From contig CALFIY010000007.1 of assembly GCA_937877595.1 (NCBI GenBank), positions 1-15,480 of the forward strand: a stretch of 15,480 nt of DNA, read 5' to 3'. This stretch comes from an uncultured Prevotella sp. (GTDB lineage Bacteria; Bacteroidota; Bacteroidia; Bacteroidales; Bacteroidaceae). Numbering within the stretch: position 1 is the stretch's first letter; every line of letters starts with the position of its first letter. The notes under the pieces were generated by a model, which worked only from the letters and a program-made list of their open reading frames with translations, did not search any database and was not told the origin of the DNA. The position numbers were made by a program, and so were the translations under genes. Shown here piece after piece: positions 13,674-15,480 of this stretch.

Positions 13674-15480
13674 TTATTTCAACAGGTAGTTCAGAATGCC
13701 TCGCATTATTGAGGCGCGCTTCTTTTCCGATTTTATGCACTCAAACGGGAAGCCCATGGTAAACACGCGGTAGTCGCTGCCCTTGTATGCCACTGCTGCG
13801 TCCTGTCCGTTGTCGTATCTCAGCGTGGCGTAGGCAGGCTTCATAGGCTGCAGTGCGTCTACGCTTGTGGCGGCATAGTGCTGGCTGTTGAGCGTGTTGT
13901 GATAGTGCAGCGTTGTCCCCATGCCCGTTATGGCGTCGCTCTCCGTTGCGATGCGTTCTGCCAGTTGCAGTTTCAGCACGCTGCTTAGGAATTGCTGTTC
14001 CGATGGTTTCTGCATGTCCGTTGCCACATAGGCACCGCTCACCAGCAGTCGGCCGCCACCCTTTGTGTAATTGCGCAGTGCCTGTTGCATGGCAGGAGTG
14101 AAAGTCTTATAGTAGACGAGGCTGTGGCCGTCGTCGCGTTCCAGTCCGAGCAGCAAGTCTACTGCGGCATATCCTTTCAGTGGTGCAGCACCGCTGCTGA
14201 CGGCCTGTGCCGAGGTGCTCACGATATTGTACTGCTGTGCCGACGCTATTGCTTCGGCGTGCGTGGCAACATAGTTGAAGTCGTTGCCTGCTATGAGTTG
14301 TCCTGCCAGTTCCTCACCGCTGTATCCCAGTCCGTCTTCGCTCTCCGTTCCCATGTTTGTCCGGTCGAAGCATTGCTGCCGTCCCACCCATCCCAGCGTC
14401 GGGCCGTAGGTCACGCCAGGGTCGTCGTCGATGTCAAAGCCCTGTTCTTCGGAAGTGTTACGTATGGCAGGCGACGAGAGGCGCTGAAAACCGTTGACTA
14501 TCATCACCGTCTGTCGGGCATTAGGGTTGTAGAGTGCCGACAACTGTTCGGTGGGGAAACTCTCCCCTCCGTCGTTGACCGCCGTCACCCTGAAATCGTA
14601 GCGCGTGTTAGGTTTCAGTTCTATCTCGTGGCTTGTGCGCGAGGAGATATATGTTCCGTTGTCGAAACTTGCACCTCCTATGGCGGTGTATACTATGTAG
14701 CCCGTGGCCCGTGCTGTCGGCTCGTGCGTGTCGGCAGTCTCCGCCCACCTCAGTTGTAGCGTTCCGTTGTCCTTCAGGTGCATGGTGAAATGCGTTGGCG
14801 GCAGTGGTGCCACGGTGGTGGCTATGCCGTGCTGCTCGCCGATGTATCGCAGCAGTGTCTTGTATATTGTCCGTGCCAGTGAGAAGCGGAAGTTAGGGTC
14901 CTGGCCATATCGCATGTCGGGGAAGTTCTGGTGCGACAGCGTCTCGAGTATTGCGCTCGGCACTTCAGGCAGTCGCGTCTCCGAATAGTTGCGGTCCCAG
15001 AGGTATCTGCGCTCCCACTTGCCGTACTTCTGCCGCATTTCTCTCGTCACGTTGCCCAGCAGTTGCGATGCCAGTTGGTAGGATGCCTGTCGCGATATTC
15101 CGGCAGCGAGCCTGCCGTCGTGGAACGACGTGGTGCATATTGCCAGCGAGCCCACGAGACTTTCGCCGTCCTGTGCGAAGCCGGCGTCGCTGTGTACTGC
15201 CAGCGACAGTTCGAGAGGAACGCCCAGTCCGGCGCTGTCGGGCACGAAGGCCGAGCCTCCAGCCAGATAGTTTGTCATGCGCGAGCGCACGTTGATGTCG
15301 TCGGCGTAGTCGTCGGTGCCCTCGCGGCCGCTGTATATGCTGTAGGGCATTCCAGCCCACTGGGCGTAGTAGCGGGCTCCTTCCAGTGCGCGTGGCATGC
15401 CGCTCGTGGTGCCTCCGCGCTGAATGTTGCCCATGCCGCCGCCAAAGCGCACGGCGTCGGTGGTCACCACACCGCTGTGG
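13674..15480 (-). CDS. Amidase-like / fibronectin III / GATase-like protein, 5' end beyond the window (partial)
   Basis: The frame is open to the right edge. The first visible residues read HSGVVTTDAVRFGGGMG, which are mid-domain, so a GTG near 15470 is not a true start. Counting from that GTG: residues 1-215 resemble an N-acetylmuramoyl-L-alanine amidase (amidase_3) core, with SLAVHSDAG (89-97) matching the zinc-binding His motif and PSAILETLSHQNFPD (171-185) matching the catalytic Glu region (E176). The first zinc His would lie outside the window. Residues about 222-312 form one fibronectin III domain (LQLRWAE, then RYDFRVTAVNDGG). Residues about 320-598 look like a flavodoxin/GATase-like fold (LRNYTKGGGRLLVSGAYV near the middle). 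This architecture matches large exported Bacteroidetes proteins often annotated with a golvesin- or xanthan-lyase-like label. A cell-envelope role is inferred. It ends 29 bases before the 115-aa gene. Confidence 0.75.
   Translation of the reverse strand, partial: HSGVVTTDAVRFGGGMGNIQRGGTTSGMPRALEGARYYAQWAGMPYSIYSGREGTDDYADDINVRSRMTNYLAGGSAFVPDSAGLGVPLELSLAVHSDAGFAQDGESLVGSLAICTTSFHDGRLAAGISRQASYQLASQLLGNVTREMRQKYGKWERRYLWDRNYSETRLPEVPSAILETLSHQNFPDMRYGQDPNFRFSLARTIYKTLLRYIGEQHGIATTVAPLPPTHFTMHLKDNGTLQLRWAETADTHEPTARATGYIVYTAIGGASFDNGTYISSRTSHEIELKPNTRYDFRVTAVNDGGESFPTEQLSALYNPNARQTVMIVNGFQRLSSPAIRNTSEEQGFDIDDDPGVTYGPTLGWVGRQQCFDRTNMGTESEDGLGYSGEELAGQLIAGNDFNYVATHAEAIASAQQYNIVSTSAQAVSSGAAPLKGYAAVDLLLGLERDDGHSLVYYKTFTPAMQQALRNYTKGGGRLLVSGAYVATDMQKPSEQQFLSSVLKLQLAERIATESDAITGMGTTLHYHNTLNSQHYAATSVDALQPMKPAYATLRYDNGQDAAVAYKGSDYRVFTMGFPFECIKSEKKRASIMRGILNYLLK

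Noticed and set aside
13992..14759. 255-codon plus-strand frame opposite the amidase-like gene
   Set aside because: It is a shadow of a gene with recognisable amidase and fibronectin III motifs; no start context or family pattern of its own.

Overview
The window looks like chromosomal DNA of a Bacteroidales bacterium, most likely Prevotellaceae-like. It encodes a SusC/SusD outer-membrane pair and surface lipoproteins with acidic residues after the lipobox cysteine. It also has a TTTG-N20-TAnnTTTG promoter of the Bacteroidetes type, no clear Shine-Dalgarno sites, and protein families typical of gut and oral Bacteroidetes. All supported genes lie on the minus strand, so transcription runs from high to low coordinates. 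No tRNA, rRNA, CRISPR array, transposase or integrase was seen.

Right part (15480 to 10612), housekeeping-like cluster in transcription order: the 3' part of a large amidase_3-like / fibronectin III / GATase-like protein cut by the window edge; a 115-residue protein I do not recognise; a YgiQ-type radical SAM protein with a GTG start; and a PP2C-like phosphatase whose first 25 codons overlap the 3' end of ygiQ. The gaps are 29 and 26 bases, followed by the 74-base overlap, which suggests one transcript.

Middle (10611 to 10291): an AT-rich intergenic region. Just after the phosphatase stop it carries a 31-base strictly alternating purine-pyrimidine tract that is also a 10-bp-arm inverted repeat. 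Nearer to susC it carries a well-formed Bacteroidetes promoter.

Left part (10290 to beyond 1): a five-gene import cluster. It encodes a SusC TonB-dependent transporter without an STN domain, a SusD substrate-binding lipoprotein, a zinc metallohydrolase lipoprotein with HExxH, a DUF4302 lipoprotein, and a very large secreted protein built from a roughly 409-residue A-A-B super-repeat. Gaps are 51, 11, 54 and 52 bases. The likely model is that SusC/SusD form a gated outer-membrane importer, the metallohydrolase and DUF4302 protein process or present the substrate at the surface, and the repeat protein acts as a surface or extracellular capture or adhesion partner. No glycan-degrading enzyme and no regulator is visible, so a peptide, protein-bound or metal-linked ligand is at least as plausible as a polysaccharide. 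This functional model is inference. Two gaps of this operon contain short heptanucleotide tandem repeats.
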